DNA of 64,000 nucleotides from Butyrivibrio sp. INlla14 (GTDB lineage: Bacteria; Bacillota; Clostridia; Lachnospirales; Lachnospiraceae). The notes beneath the pieces are model-generated. The model had not been told where the DNA came from, ran no database searches, and saw only the letters and a program-made list of their open reading frames with translations. The stretch lies in assembly GCF_900102515.1 (NCBI RefSeq), contig NZ_FMVS01000002.1, forward strand, positions 124,001 through 188,000. Reading direction: 5' to 3'. This document shows, one piece after another, positions 44,035 through 52,202 of this stretch (position 1 is the stretch's first letter; every line of letters starts with the position of its first letter). The translations under genes were made by a program, and so were the position numbers.

Positions 44035-45309
44035 TTATTCGTTAGATGCCTTGTCCCTATATTCAGAAAAATCCGTTAAAACATCAGTATCTTTTTTAGA
44101 TTTAGCGGTATTCTTTTCCTTGGATATACGGGTCATCTCATCCAAAGCATCATCAAATCCCAGATGAGTGTATGTGTTAAGCGTAACACCTATATCTGAA
44201 TGTCCCATGATGTACTGCAAAGTCTTAGGATTCATTCTGGCAGCTGCCATACGACTGCAAAATGTATGTCTGCATACATGAGGAGTAACCTTAGGCATCT
44301 GCACCTTATAGATCTTGTTGTATTTCTCAACAATATGCTGGAAATACTTCTCCCAATGCATTGCCACCATAGGATGCTCATCCTTATCAAGGAAAAGAAA
44401 TCCTACATACCCATCAACCATAGGCTCAACTTTAGGTGTCTTGCGATTAGCAATGATGCGCTTGAAACACTCTGCTACTTCTGTAGTCATCGGAACGAAC
44501 CTTCCTCCAGCCTCAGTCTTGGTATCTCTGATGTTATATCCAATACCATTATTTCTCTGGAGCTGATGGTCTACATTTATCTTCATATTTTCAAAATCAA
44601 GATCATTAAATGTAAGACCTACAAATTCTGAAATACGAAGACCTGTATTAAACAAAATGTAAATACCGTCATAATACTTGCAAAAGTGCCTGTCTTCCTT
44701 AACAAACTTAAGAAATTTCCTCTCATCATCACGAGATATAGCCTCACGAGTCACGCTATCGTTATATATAACAGTGCTGAGACCAAATCCAAAGGGATTC
44801 TTTCTGATGAAATCATTATCTACCGCAAGTTGAAAAGCAGGTCTGAGAACGCCTCTGATAACATGGATAGAGCTGTATCCTCTTCCATTTTTCTGAAGCT
44901 GTATAAGCCACTCCTGAGCATCTATAGTTTTAACCTTGTCAATCCTCTTTGTTCCAAATGGATCTTTTCTTAAGATACTCATTACAGTCTTATAACCAGC
45001 TTCTGTACTGGGGCGTACACCTTTTCTCAATGAGACATATTTCTCCACTAAATCTGATACTGTAAGCTTGCCTCCTTCTGGAACAATCTGATCGATGAGA
45101 TCCGCAGATATCTGCTTTTCAAGTTCTCTAAGTGATATCTCAAAAGGTTTTCCGGCAGGCATAGGATCATTTTTATCAAGCCTCCATGACCTCACATACT
45201 TAGATTCCCCAAAAGTATCTACATATTTGTATCTGTATCGACCATTGCTCTCTTGTATCTCGCCGTTTCGTAGCACACGACCACGGCTGTCTTTTCTTTT
45301 TCCGCTCAT
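44035..45309 (-). CDS. int: Tn916-type tyrosine integrase
   Basis: A 424-residue site-specific recombinase. It has an N-terminal arm-binding region (residues 1-75), an SAM-like core-binding domain (about 85-185) and a catalytic domain with Arg in GLRISE, HVCRHTF (H-x-x-R) and the nucleophile in GVTLNTYTH near residue 390. It resembles Tn916 Int. It lies at the left edge of the island, 110 bp before the excisionase gene end, so int and xis have the usual arrangement. It mediates insertion and excision with Xis. Confidence 0.93.
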   Translation of the reverse strand: MSGKRKDSRGRVLRNGEIQESNGRYRYKYVDTFGESKYVRSWRLDKNDPMPAGKPFEISLRELEKQISADLIDQIVPEGGKLTVSDLVEKYVSLRKGVRPSTEAGYKTVMSILRKDPFGTKRIDKVKTIDAQEWLIQLQKNGRGYSSIHVIRGVLRPAFQLAVDNDFIRKNPFGFGLSTVIYNDSVTREAISRDDERKFLKFVKEDRHFCKYYDGIYILFNTGLRISEFVGLTFNDLDFENMKINVDHQLQRNNGIGYNIRDTKTEAGGRFVPMTTEVAECFKRIIANRKTPKVEPMVDGYVGFLFLDKDEHPMVAMHWEKYFQHIVEKYNKIYKVQMPKVTPHVCRHTFCSRMAAARMNPKTLQYIMGHSDIGVTLNTYTHLGFDDALDEMTRISKEKNTAKSKKDTDVLTDFSEYRDKASNE

Positions 45310-45419
45310 ATATTGGTACTCCTTTCAAAAAGAAAGGCTCCAATATGGCAATTAAAATGATACCATAACCTGGAGCCTTCTGCCATTGATTAACGTCAAT
45401 TCTGTCAGTATTTATCCGC

Positions 45420-45629
45420 TTAGATGCAGGTTGCATCGTCAATGAACTGTTCAAATTTTCTTCTCTTAAAGGCAACTCTTTGCCCTATCATGATTAGGTA
45501 ATCAGCGCCAGGATTAAATGAGATAAGCCGTCTAAGTTTCTTCTGACCTATTCCAAAGTAAAGAGCTGCTTCATCAACAGAGAGAGTATATTTCTCACTA
45601 AGCGGCATGTCTTTCATTTCTTCAGACAT
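45420..45629 (-). CDS. xis: Excisionase, Tn916 Xis-like
   Basis: A 69-residue winged-helix protein beginning with LPLSEKYTLSVDEAALYFGIG-like text (residues 9-28) and ending in RVAFKRRKFEQFIDDA. This is the Tn916 Xis/excisionase pattern, which bends DNA and directs excision by Int. It starts behind GGGAGG and lies directly after the sigma-like gene. Confidence 0.88.
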   Translation of the reverse strand: MSEEMKDMPLSEKYTLSVDEAALYFGIGQKKLRRLISFNPGADYLIMIGQRVAFKRRKFEQFIDDATCI

Positions 45630-45630
45630 C

Positions 45631-46209
45631 TTAGTTACCTCCCCTGCAATTCATCTGGATGCATTTAAGCATTTCTTCTGAAATTTCCTCTCGGATTCTT
45701 GTGAATCTTCTTTTTATCTTGTCACTTGAACATTCTTTTTCGGTTGCTATAGCATTATAGGATTTGCCTTCTACCAAGTGTTTCTGAATAATCACAGAAT
45801 CCTCATCGATATATCCGCTGATAATATCATTCAGAAGCTGATAATCCATCTTCATGACACTTACCATCATGATTGTCTCTACGTATTCCGCTGCCCCCTG
45901 CATATCCTTAAGTATTGCCATGTCTATTTCACCTGTATTAAAAGCTTCATCAATCGTCGCATTATTCATGGCTTCATCCGCTGTTGGATTGCTTATATTT
46001 GATGTCTGCACTCTAATATCCAGCTCTGCCCGGCGTTTACTTCTGATACGTAGCTGTTCGCTTTTGATATAATACTTTGTTTCGCTCTCAATCCTATTCA
46101 GCATTCCCGGAAACTCCCTGTAATACTCAAACATCAACGATAATCTTTTTTCAGGGGAAGCTTTCTTGTAGCTGTTAAGCAAATCTGTCTCTCTTATCTT
46201 CAAAGCCAT
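45631..46209 (-). CDS. Sigma-region-4/HTH-like island regulator
   Basis: A 192-residue protein without close recognition. The C-terminal part (about 145-180) reads KHLVEGKSYNAIATEKECSSDKIKRRFTRIREEI, a helix-turn-helix like sigma region 4 or phage ArpU-type activators. The N-terminal half is helical and charged. The start behind GAGGAGG was preferred to an upstream one that would overlap the Rha gene. It probably regulates element genes such as xis-int. Confidence 0.6.
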   Translation of the reverse strand: MALKIRETDLLNSYKKASPEKRLSLMFEYYREFPGMLNRIESETKYYIKSEQLRIRSKRRAELDIRVQTSNISNPTADEAMNNATIDEAFNTGEIDMAILKDMQGAAEYVETIMMVSVMKMDYQLLNDIISGYIDEDSVIIQKHLVEGKSYNAIATEKECSSDKIKRRFTRIREEISEEMLKCIQMNCRGGN

Positions 46210-46220
46210 ACAGCACCTCC

Positions 46221-46865
46221 TCAAGAAAACTTCTTCATGTAAAACCACTCAAGGTACTGTTTACGCTGCTGAAAATCCGGTGTAGAAATCAAAAGTCCAA
46301 TATCTACTCTCTGAAGTAGGTCTATTGCCTCTATCTGTTCCTTTGTCAGGTAAGGTCTGATACTTGTTCCCGTTTTGAGGCCATGCTCCTCTCTAACTTC
46401 CTTTGCGGTTTTTCCAAGTACAATCCTGTTGAGCATGTTGCATTCATTAGAAAAGTGGTAAGGCTTTGGGTTCTCCTCGATTAGCTGTATGTTTGCTGTA
46501 AGGAGTGGAAACTCTGACCTTGCCTCCAATAGAAACTTAATGAATTGCTCCATTTCATTGAATCTGCGAATGTAATCCTCCTTGAAAGCCGCTGCTTTTC
46601 GGCCTCTGTAGCCCATCACCAAGAACACAAAACCGTCTCTGGTCATGTTGTAGCAGATCTGTCTGTGAGCGTTGTTGTCAATGTAGGTCTGCTCCTCAAA
46701 ATTGAGGAGCAGAAATTCCTTGGAGCAATCAAGACTGCGGATGTCTCTGACTACATTGTCATGGCGTTTTTCAAATATTTCTGCCACAGTCATGCTGTCA
46801 ATCCTTGCGACTCCATTCTTGTCTGCGAATAGACCATATTGATTACGGGGTACTAAATCTTTCAT
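46221..46865 (-). CDS. Rha-family phage-type regulatory protein
   Basis: A 214-residue protein whose N-terminal 110 residues match the Rha family: SMTVAEIFEKRHDNVVRDI, then ICYNMTRDGFVFLVMGYRG and KEDYIRRFNEME. Rha proteins are phage or island regulators of uncertain mechanism. The C-terminal part (about 115-214) is a separate helical region also seen in KilA-C/antirepressor-like fusions. It is first in the minus-strand regulatory operon. Confidence 0.85.
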   Translation of the reverse strand: MKDLVPRNQYGLFADKNGVARIDSMTVAEIFEKRHDNVVRDIRSLDCSKEFLLLNFEEQTYIDNNAHRQICYNMTRDGFVFLVMGYRGRKAAAFKEDYIRRFNEMEQFIKFLLEARSEFPLLTANIQLIEENPKPYHFSNECNMLNRIVLGKTAKEVREEHGLKTGTSIRPYLTKEQIEAIDLLQRVDIGLLISTPDFQQRKQYLEWFYMKKFS

Positions 46866-47320
46866 TTATCCTTCCTTTCCGCCCGTGACCACCTGCGGCA
46901 GGATGCAAATAGGAGCCTTTTTATATCCACCGATTACTTGCACAAAAAGAGATGGCACAGTAAGCTACGGTGGATGCTCAAGAAGTGATAATAGATTTCT
47001 CCATATATCTGCTTCTTATTGCATCCCACCGCCTTAATGGCCATCTCAGGCAATGAGACTATTGTTGGAAGTAAATATGTACTAATATGCTTTATCATCG
47101 ATATTGTTGAGCTACCAAAGCATCAATGATAAAATTAATTTTAGAATTATTTACTTCCAGTTCCTTTGCTTTTAGTGACATTGAATTGCTGTATTCTTGT
47201 TTCTGTCACCTTTATCTGTATTTTATAAAAATGTCTAACTAAAACTTCGGACGGATCGGACGCTCATGGACGCTTCTGGACAAAATGACTAATACTTTTT
47301 TTGGGGGAGGCTTAAGTATT
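46866..47320. promoter_or_regulatory. Divergent control region with nested dyads
   Basis: It separates the Rha gene (minus) from the ABC system (plus). It holds an imperfect hairpin CGGTGGATGC...GCATCCCACCG (46968-47031) with inner AAGAAG/CTTCTT, and two concentric dyads around 47112: GGAAGTAAATA/TATTTACTTCC (47067-47077 with 47148-47158) and TTTATCATCGAT/ATCAATGATAAA (47091-47102 with 47122-47133). GGAC repeats at 9-10 bp intervals lie at 47249-47281. It could be an operator region, an origin or a transfer site. Confidence 0.45.
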
Positions 47321-48259
47321 ATGACTTTTTCTGATTATGCAAATGGATTATATCCATATCTTTCAAATGGGGTCAGTGAATCTGAATACTTCGCAGAAAT
47401 GATCGGACACTTTATAAAAGTATCTGCAATAGATGCATGCAAACCTCTCAATACGAAGCCCGATACCCAGTACAGGTACGTTGTTGGCGCTCGCCACCTC
47501 TCTCCAAAATTTGCTAAGTACATATATGAAAATCGCAATTTATCAAGATTTGAAAAATGGATTGATCAAAGAATTTTTGAAAGCGACTCCGTAGATGCTG
47601 TTTGTGACTGGCTAACCAATAATGGCCAGCCTGGTATTGATCCACAGAAAGAATGTACTAATCTTTTAGAAAAAATTCTTATAAGCATAGCAAATAAAAA
47701 AGCTGCAGTCACATCAAACAAAGATACAAATGATTTTGACCTTAAGCTCATAGAAGAAATTGAAAACAGGATAAGAACTTTACGTGCTCCTACTCAAGTA
47801 GATGTTCCAGTTCAAGCCACCAAAGAAGAGGAGCCATACATAAACGAACTTTATAAAGCCTATGGAGATGCAGGAAAAATAACTCCATTTACAAGAGAAG
47901 ACCTTGCCTCGTATCCAGATTACGCTGAAGACCTTGATGAAAGGCGTATAGATTATTATGCTGCTGAATCAATACGTCGTGGTGTCCAAGAACTAAAAAC
48001 ACCTTCTTTAGCCGATCAATTTGATATTCTTAAAGACTCAACATATAACGGAGTAAAAGACACTGCCAAAAAGAAATATTCCGACGGCTATGAACGCATG
48101 CTCTCTGTTATGGAGCAGTCGGTTAAAATACCTTCAGAAAACTATTTGCTTGGTAAATCCCCATACTGGATAAGCGCAAAAATCAAAAAGGGAGTATGCC
48201 ATCACTTGGTTAACGATGGGAAAATCAAATGGGTAAGATCAGAAAATAAGGATAATTAA
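47321..48259 (+). CDS. First component of an ABC-three-component-like system
   Basis: A 312-residue soluble protein not recognised by itself. The N-terminal 100 residues contain a basic, HTH-like YRYVVGARHLSPKFAKYIYEN; the middle is charged, and the end reads PYWISAKIKKGVCHHLVNDGKIKWVR, a possible winged-helix. Its place before a wHTH middle protein and a DUF3732-like ABC ATPase suggests the variable (effector or C-terminal) component of an ABC-3C conflict system. The ATG at 47321 is behind GGGGGAGG; an ATG at 47285 is the alternative. Confidence 0.55.
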   Translation: MTFSDYANGLYPYLSNGVSESEYFAEMIGHFIKVSAIDACKPLNTKPDTQYRYVVGARHLSPKFAKYIYENRNLSRFEKWIDQRIFESDSVDAVCDWLTNNGQPGIDPQKECTNLLEKILISIANKKAAVTSNKDTNDFDLKLIEEIENRIRTLRAPTQVDVPVQATKEEEPYINELYKAYGDAGKITPFTREDLASYPDYAEDLDERRIDYYAAESIRRGVQELKTPSLADQFDILKDSTYNGVKDTAKKKYSDGYERMLSVMEQSVKIPSENYLLGKSPYWISAKIKKGVCHHLVNDGKIKWVRSENKDN

Positions 48260-48262
48260 GAA

Positions 48263-48730
48263 ATGAACGAAACTACTGTTATAGGATCTACTTTTGAAAT
48301 ATCACAACGCATTCTTCTAATGCTGAATACGCTTTCAGACATGCAGTTGGATGAACACCAAATAGCCGCTATCGATTTCATATCCATATACGCCGCAGAT
48401 TTTAATATTCTCGATGAAAACCTTCACGGATATGGAAACTATAGATTCAGTGAATACCCAGCAAGGAAAACTCTCATATCAAATGCCTTAAAGCAACTGA
48501 TACTATGCAGATATGTAACCCTTGCAGCTAATTCATCCGGATTCACTTATGCTATTACTGATTCAGGAAAAGCATTTATACACAAAATACATAACAACTA
48601 TGCAAAAGAATATGCTATAGCAGTAAAAGCTGTAATAGGTCAGTTTGAGGGTGCTGATTTTAAAGATATGTACCAAGAAATAATCAGAATAATAAACCTT
48701 TCTACTAAGGAGATGACATTAAATGAATAG
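48263..48730 (+). CDS. wHTH middle component of the ABC-3C-like system
   Basis: A 155-residue small protein. The pattern QRILLMLNTLSDMQLDEHQIAAIDF with a following winged-helix-like LILCRYVTLAANSSGFTYAITDSGKAFI fits the middle component of ABC-3C systems. It starts 4 bp after the previous gene and overlaps the ATPase gene by 8 bp, so all three are translationally coupled. Confidence 0.6.
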   Translation: MNETTVIGSTFEISQRILLMLNTLSDMQLDEHQIAAIDFISIYAADFNILDENLHGYGNYRFSEYPARKTLISNALKQLILCRYVTLAANSSGFTYAITDSGKAFIHKIHNNYAKEYAIAVKAVIGQFEGADFKDMYQEIIRIINLSTKEMTLNE

Positions 48731-50561
48731 ATTTCATATAAAAAAGCTTATAGTTTCCGGTCCCAATCACAAAGACTCCATTATAGAATTTGGGCCTGCT
48801 CTTAATTTCATTCTTGGTCCTTCCAACACCGGAAAAAGCCTTGTAATGGCTTGCATAGACTATGTATTTGGTTTTACTCCTAAATCAAATAATCCATCAG
48901 CAATTGTAGAAAACAATAATGGTTATGATAACGTTTCACTAATATTATCAACCGCAAAAGGCGATGTCACACTACGAAGAGCAATTGGGGAACCCAGAAT
49001 ATACGTTAGTGGTGATAATTATCGCTCCGGCTATTACAGCACAAGCCGCGAAGCTAAGCAAAGCATTAATTCTTTCTATCTTGATTTGTTGGGAATTGAT
49101 GACAATCTAAAAATCAGGAAAGCTCAGACAGGGGATAAAACTCAGGCACTTACTTGGAGAAGCATGCTACACTTATTCTTTCTTAAACAGGAAGATGTTG
49201 CCAGAACCAGTTCTGCTTTACTTTTCCCTGGAAATACCGGGGACACAGCTGCATTGGCAGTATTGCTATTTCTATTAACAGGGCAAGATGCATCCAATGT
49301 TTCTACAAAGGAAGATCCAAAAGTAAGCGAGGGAAAACGCGAGGCTTTAATAACTTATCTCAGTAATAAAGTCAATAACATAGCTTCAAGGCGAGCCGAA
49401 ATAGAAAATGCCCTTGCCTCTGCGAAAGAAAGCAGTTCTTACTTATCTATAGATGAGATACGTCAGCAAATAGCCATCCTACAAGAAAAAATTGATACCG
49501 CCACCCAAAAGAGCCAGAAACTGTTATCACGTATTTATAGCTTAAATGGAACACTTTCTGAAACAAGAACCGTAAAAGATAACTTTAAAAATCTACGAAT
49601 ACAATACAAGGCAGATATAAAGAGAATTAGCTTTGTTATTGACTGTGCCAATGCAACTAACGGTCAGCCACAAACCGTCACTTGCCCTATCTGTGGAAAT
49701 GAGACAGCCAACATTACAGACCCATCAATCATTGATGCCTCAGCTGCAGAGTTACAAAAGATCAAACGGAATCTGCACGAGTTAACTACAGCCGAAGAAT
49801 CTCTTAACGTAAAGGAAAATGACCTTGTTTCAACCATCAATGAACTAGAAGAAGAGCGGATAGCAATTGATACACTAATATCAAGAGAACTCAAGCCAGA
49901 ATTATCACGATTTCAAGTCAAACTTGAGGAAAGTCTCAAATACATACGTTTATCCGGTGAACTTGATAATATTCGCGCAAGTGAATTAGATTTAAGAAAT
50001 GAGTTATTTGAAAAAGAGACTCAGGAAATTCCTAAACAGACCGAATATCACATTAAGGAAGACTATACTTCAAAGCTTATTCATGGCTATGAAGAATTAT
50101 TACGCGGAATATTAAAAGAATCAAAGTTCGGTGGTGCTGAAACCGCACGATTAAATATGGATAACTTTGATATAGAAATCAACGGTCTGAAAAAATCCGT
50201 TTGCAGTGGCGGTGGAAACTGCGGAATTCTCAATACTATTGTCACTTTAGCTATGAATAAATACCTGATAGGTCTTGACCGCTATGCTCCAGGCTTTTAT
50301 GCTGTTGACTCATCATTAACACAGCTCTCTGAATCTGAGTATAAAGAGCAAGATGATACCGTTAAACAAAACTTCATACAATATCTCATAGATCATGCTC
50401 ATGAGCATCAGGTAATATTCGTCGAGCAGAAAAAGCGCATGCCTTTTATTCCAGAGAATAATGAAGACGCCGGCGTACGCACTATTACCTTCACACATGA
50501 CAGAAATCATGGAAGATATGGTTTCTTAAATGATGTTTATAATCCTGAAGATCAATTATAA
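48723..50561 (+). CDS. ABC/SMC-like ATPase with zinc-hook CxxC (DUF3732-like)
   Basis: A 612-residue ATPase of the SMC/Rad50 type. Walker A GPSNTGKS at residues 32-39, a coiled coil from about 205 to 450 with a CPIC hook near 321-324, a signature-like SGGGNCG near 495-501 and Walker B GFYAVDSS near 525. The catalytic Glu after the Walker B Asp is replaced by Ser, so hydrolysis may be slow or regulated. It is like the ATPase of ABC-three-component systems, proposed as anti-phage or anti-plasmid devices. The start is behind AAGGAG. Confidence 0.75.
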   Translation: MNRFHIKKLIVSGPNHKDSIIEFGPALNFILGPSNTGKSLVMACIDYVFGFTPKSNNPSAIVENNNGYDNVSLILSTAKGDVTLRRAIGEPRIYVSGDNYRSGYYSTSREAKQSINSFYLDLLGIDDNLKIRKAQTGDKTQALTWRSMLHLFFLKQEDVARTSSALLFPGNTGDTAALAVLLFLLTGQDASNVSTKEDPKVSEGKREALITYLSNKVNNIASRRAEIENALASAKESSSYLSIDEIRQQIAILQEKIDTATQKSQKLLSRIYSLNGTLSETRTVKDNFKNLRIQYKADIKRISFVIDCANATNGQPQTVTCPICGNETANITDPSIIDASAAELQKIKRNLHELTTAEESLNVKENDLVSTINELEEERIAIDTLISRELKPELSRFQVKLEESLKYIRLSGELDNIRASELDLRNELFEKETQEIPKQTEYHIKEDYTSKLIHGYEELLRGILKESKFGGAETARLNMDNFDIEINGLKKSVCSGGGNCGILNTIVTLAMNKYLIGLDRYAPGFYAVDSSLTQLSESEYKEQDDTVKQNFIQYLIDHAHEHQVIFVEQKKRMPFIPENNEDAGVRTITFTHDRNHGRYGFLNDVYNPEDQL

Positions 50562-50621
50562 GCAAGACATAAATATAAGCAGCAGACCAATATAGTCTAC
50601 TGCTTATATCTATAAACGCAA

Positions 50622-52010
50622 TCACTCAAATAGATCGTTAAGTTCCAGCAATACTGCTCCATCTTCCGCCGCATGCCTAACCACTGACTTTTCATATCCT
50701 GTTTTGCTGACGAAATATATATACTTTTCTTCTATATTAGGAAATGCCAACATGGCTGTTTTTAAATCTTCATACTCCGAATGTGGCATTTTGGAATTTG
50801 TAAATTTGCACTCTACAAAAATACCTTTCTTGCCAGTCTTGTCTATCATAAGTATGTCCACATCGTCCTGTGCTTTGATATGCACATTATTCCCCCACCA
50901 TTTTCCTATATGATATGGTATAAAAGGCAATTCCTTCTTTTTTGCCTTTCTCACAAAATATTCCATGCATATTCCTTCAAAGGCATCTCCCATATAATCA
51001 GATATTCCATCCATGATTTCCTTTGAAGCAGCATCTGCACCAAGCATTTCATAGTATGCATTGTTAGTAAATTCATACCTAAACCAAAACCGGAAAAAGT
51101 TGTCTGTAATCTTATATATCCCTTTACGGCTGCTTTCACTTTCCCCGCAAGGAACCTTTTTTTCTACAAGACGCATTGTCTGTAAAGTAATCAAATACTT
51201 TGAAACTTTACTTTTATCTTCATGAATATAGTCAGATATTTCCTGTACCCTATTTCTCCCACCGGCTATGGCACTTAAAATGCTGTTATATACGTTAGGA
51301 TCACGCAGTTCAGCCTTTAATAGGTTTGAGGGCTCTTCATTCAAATATGCCCCCTTCCTTATGATTGTTTTTGATATGTTTTCCTCAATTGAAACACTGT
51401 CATCAAAAGCCTCCAGATACCTGGGTACTCCTCCGAGGATTCCGTAGGCTATCAGCTTCTGTTCGTATGTATAGGATGGGTAAAAAAGACTGCTTTCATA
51501 ATAGTCAAATGGAACCACTTCCATACTTGAAGTCTGTCTGTCATGTAATGAACTCTTTCTTCCCATAATGTCAGATTCCATAAAACTGACTGAAGATCCA
51601 CATAAAATCAAAAAAATATTCTTGTTCTTCTTCCAAAGATGATCAATTGCATGCTGCAATATAGACTTGATAGTAGGATTTTCTTCTGCAATAAAAGGAA
51701 ATTCATCTATGATGATCAAAGTCCTCTCGCTCACCTTCTTATCAATGTATTCAAAAGCCTCTTTCCATCCTTCAAATGATGAAATGAACATCCCATCGAG
51801 TCTCATCTGTATCATTTTAGAAAAATCCTGCAGGTTAAGTGCATCATTTTTCTCCTGTGCAGGAAAAAAAACTGCATTTTTATCCTTGGCAAATTCCTGT
51901 AAAAGAGTCGTTTTACCTACTCTTCGCCTTCCATACATGACCAAATACTCAAATTTAGAACTCTCATATAATGAATTTAAAAGATTAAGTTCACTAGAAC
52001 GTCCTATCAT
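50622..52010 (-). CDS. Archaeal-type ATPase with DUF234/PD-(D/E)XK-like end
   Basis: A 462-residue protein. The ATPase domain has Walker A MYGRRRVGKTTL (residues 25-36) and Walker B TLIIIDEFPFI with Asp102-Glu103. A winged-helix region follows (about 235-300), then a DUF234 end with DVDILMID and VECKF (near 385-405), a PD-(D/E)XK-type pattern. Such proteins occur on islands and may act in defence or element maintenance; the function is not established. It has its own promoter region with three 15-bp tandem repeats. The degenerate relative is at 14151-15527. Confidence 0.8.
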   Translation of the reverse strand: MIGRSSELNLLNSLYESSKFEYLVMYGRRRVGKTTLLQEFAKDKNAVFFPAQEKNDALNLQDFSKMIQMRLDGMFISSFEGWKEAFEYIDKKVSERTLIIIDEFPFIAEENPTIKSILQHAIDHLWKKNKNIFLILCGSSVSFMESDIMGRKSSLHDRQTSSMEVVPFDYYESSLFYPSYTYEQKLIAYGILGGVPRYLEAFDDSVSIEENISKTIIRKGAYLNEEPSNLLKAELRDPNVYNSILSAIAGGRNRVQEISDYIHEDKSKVSKYLITLQTMRLVEKKVPCGESESSRKGIYKITDNFFRFWFRYEFTNNAYYEMLGADAASKEIMDGISDYMGDAFEGICMEYFVRKAKKKELPFIPYHIGKWWGNNVHIKAQDDVDILMIDKTGKKGIFVECKFTNSKMPHSEYEDLKTAMLAFPNIEEKYIYFVSKTGYEKSVVRHAAEDGAVLLELNDLFE

Positions 52011-52039
52011 TGTGTGCTCCTTTGCCGCAAATAATTTAA

Positions 52040-52084
52040 CTACTTATAAATAGTCTACTTATATGTAGTCTACTTATAAGTATT
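52040..52084. repeat. Three 15-bp tandem repeats upstream of the ATPase gene
   Basis: Three contiguous copies of CTACTTATANNTAGT-like sequence (52040-52054, 52055-52069, 52070-52084) lie 30-74 bp before the start codon at 52010. Each has partial dyad symmetry (CTACTTATATGTAG). They look like a cooperative operator. Confidence 0.55.
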
Positions 52085-52202
52085 TTATTTTGAAAGGACA
52101 AAAAAGTCAACGCCTACCTTGTCATTTTTCTACATAAAGAAAGCAGCAGATCATATCATAACCCGCTGCCTGAATATAACTTCTTAGTAAAGAAAAACAA
52201 TA

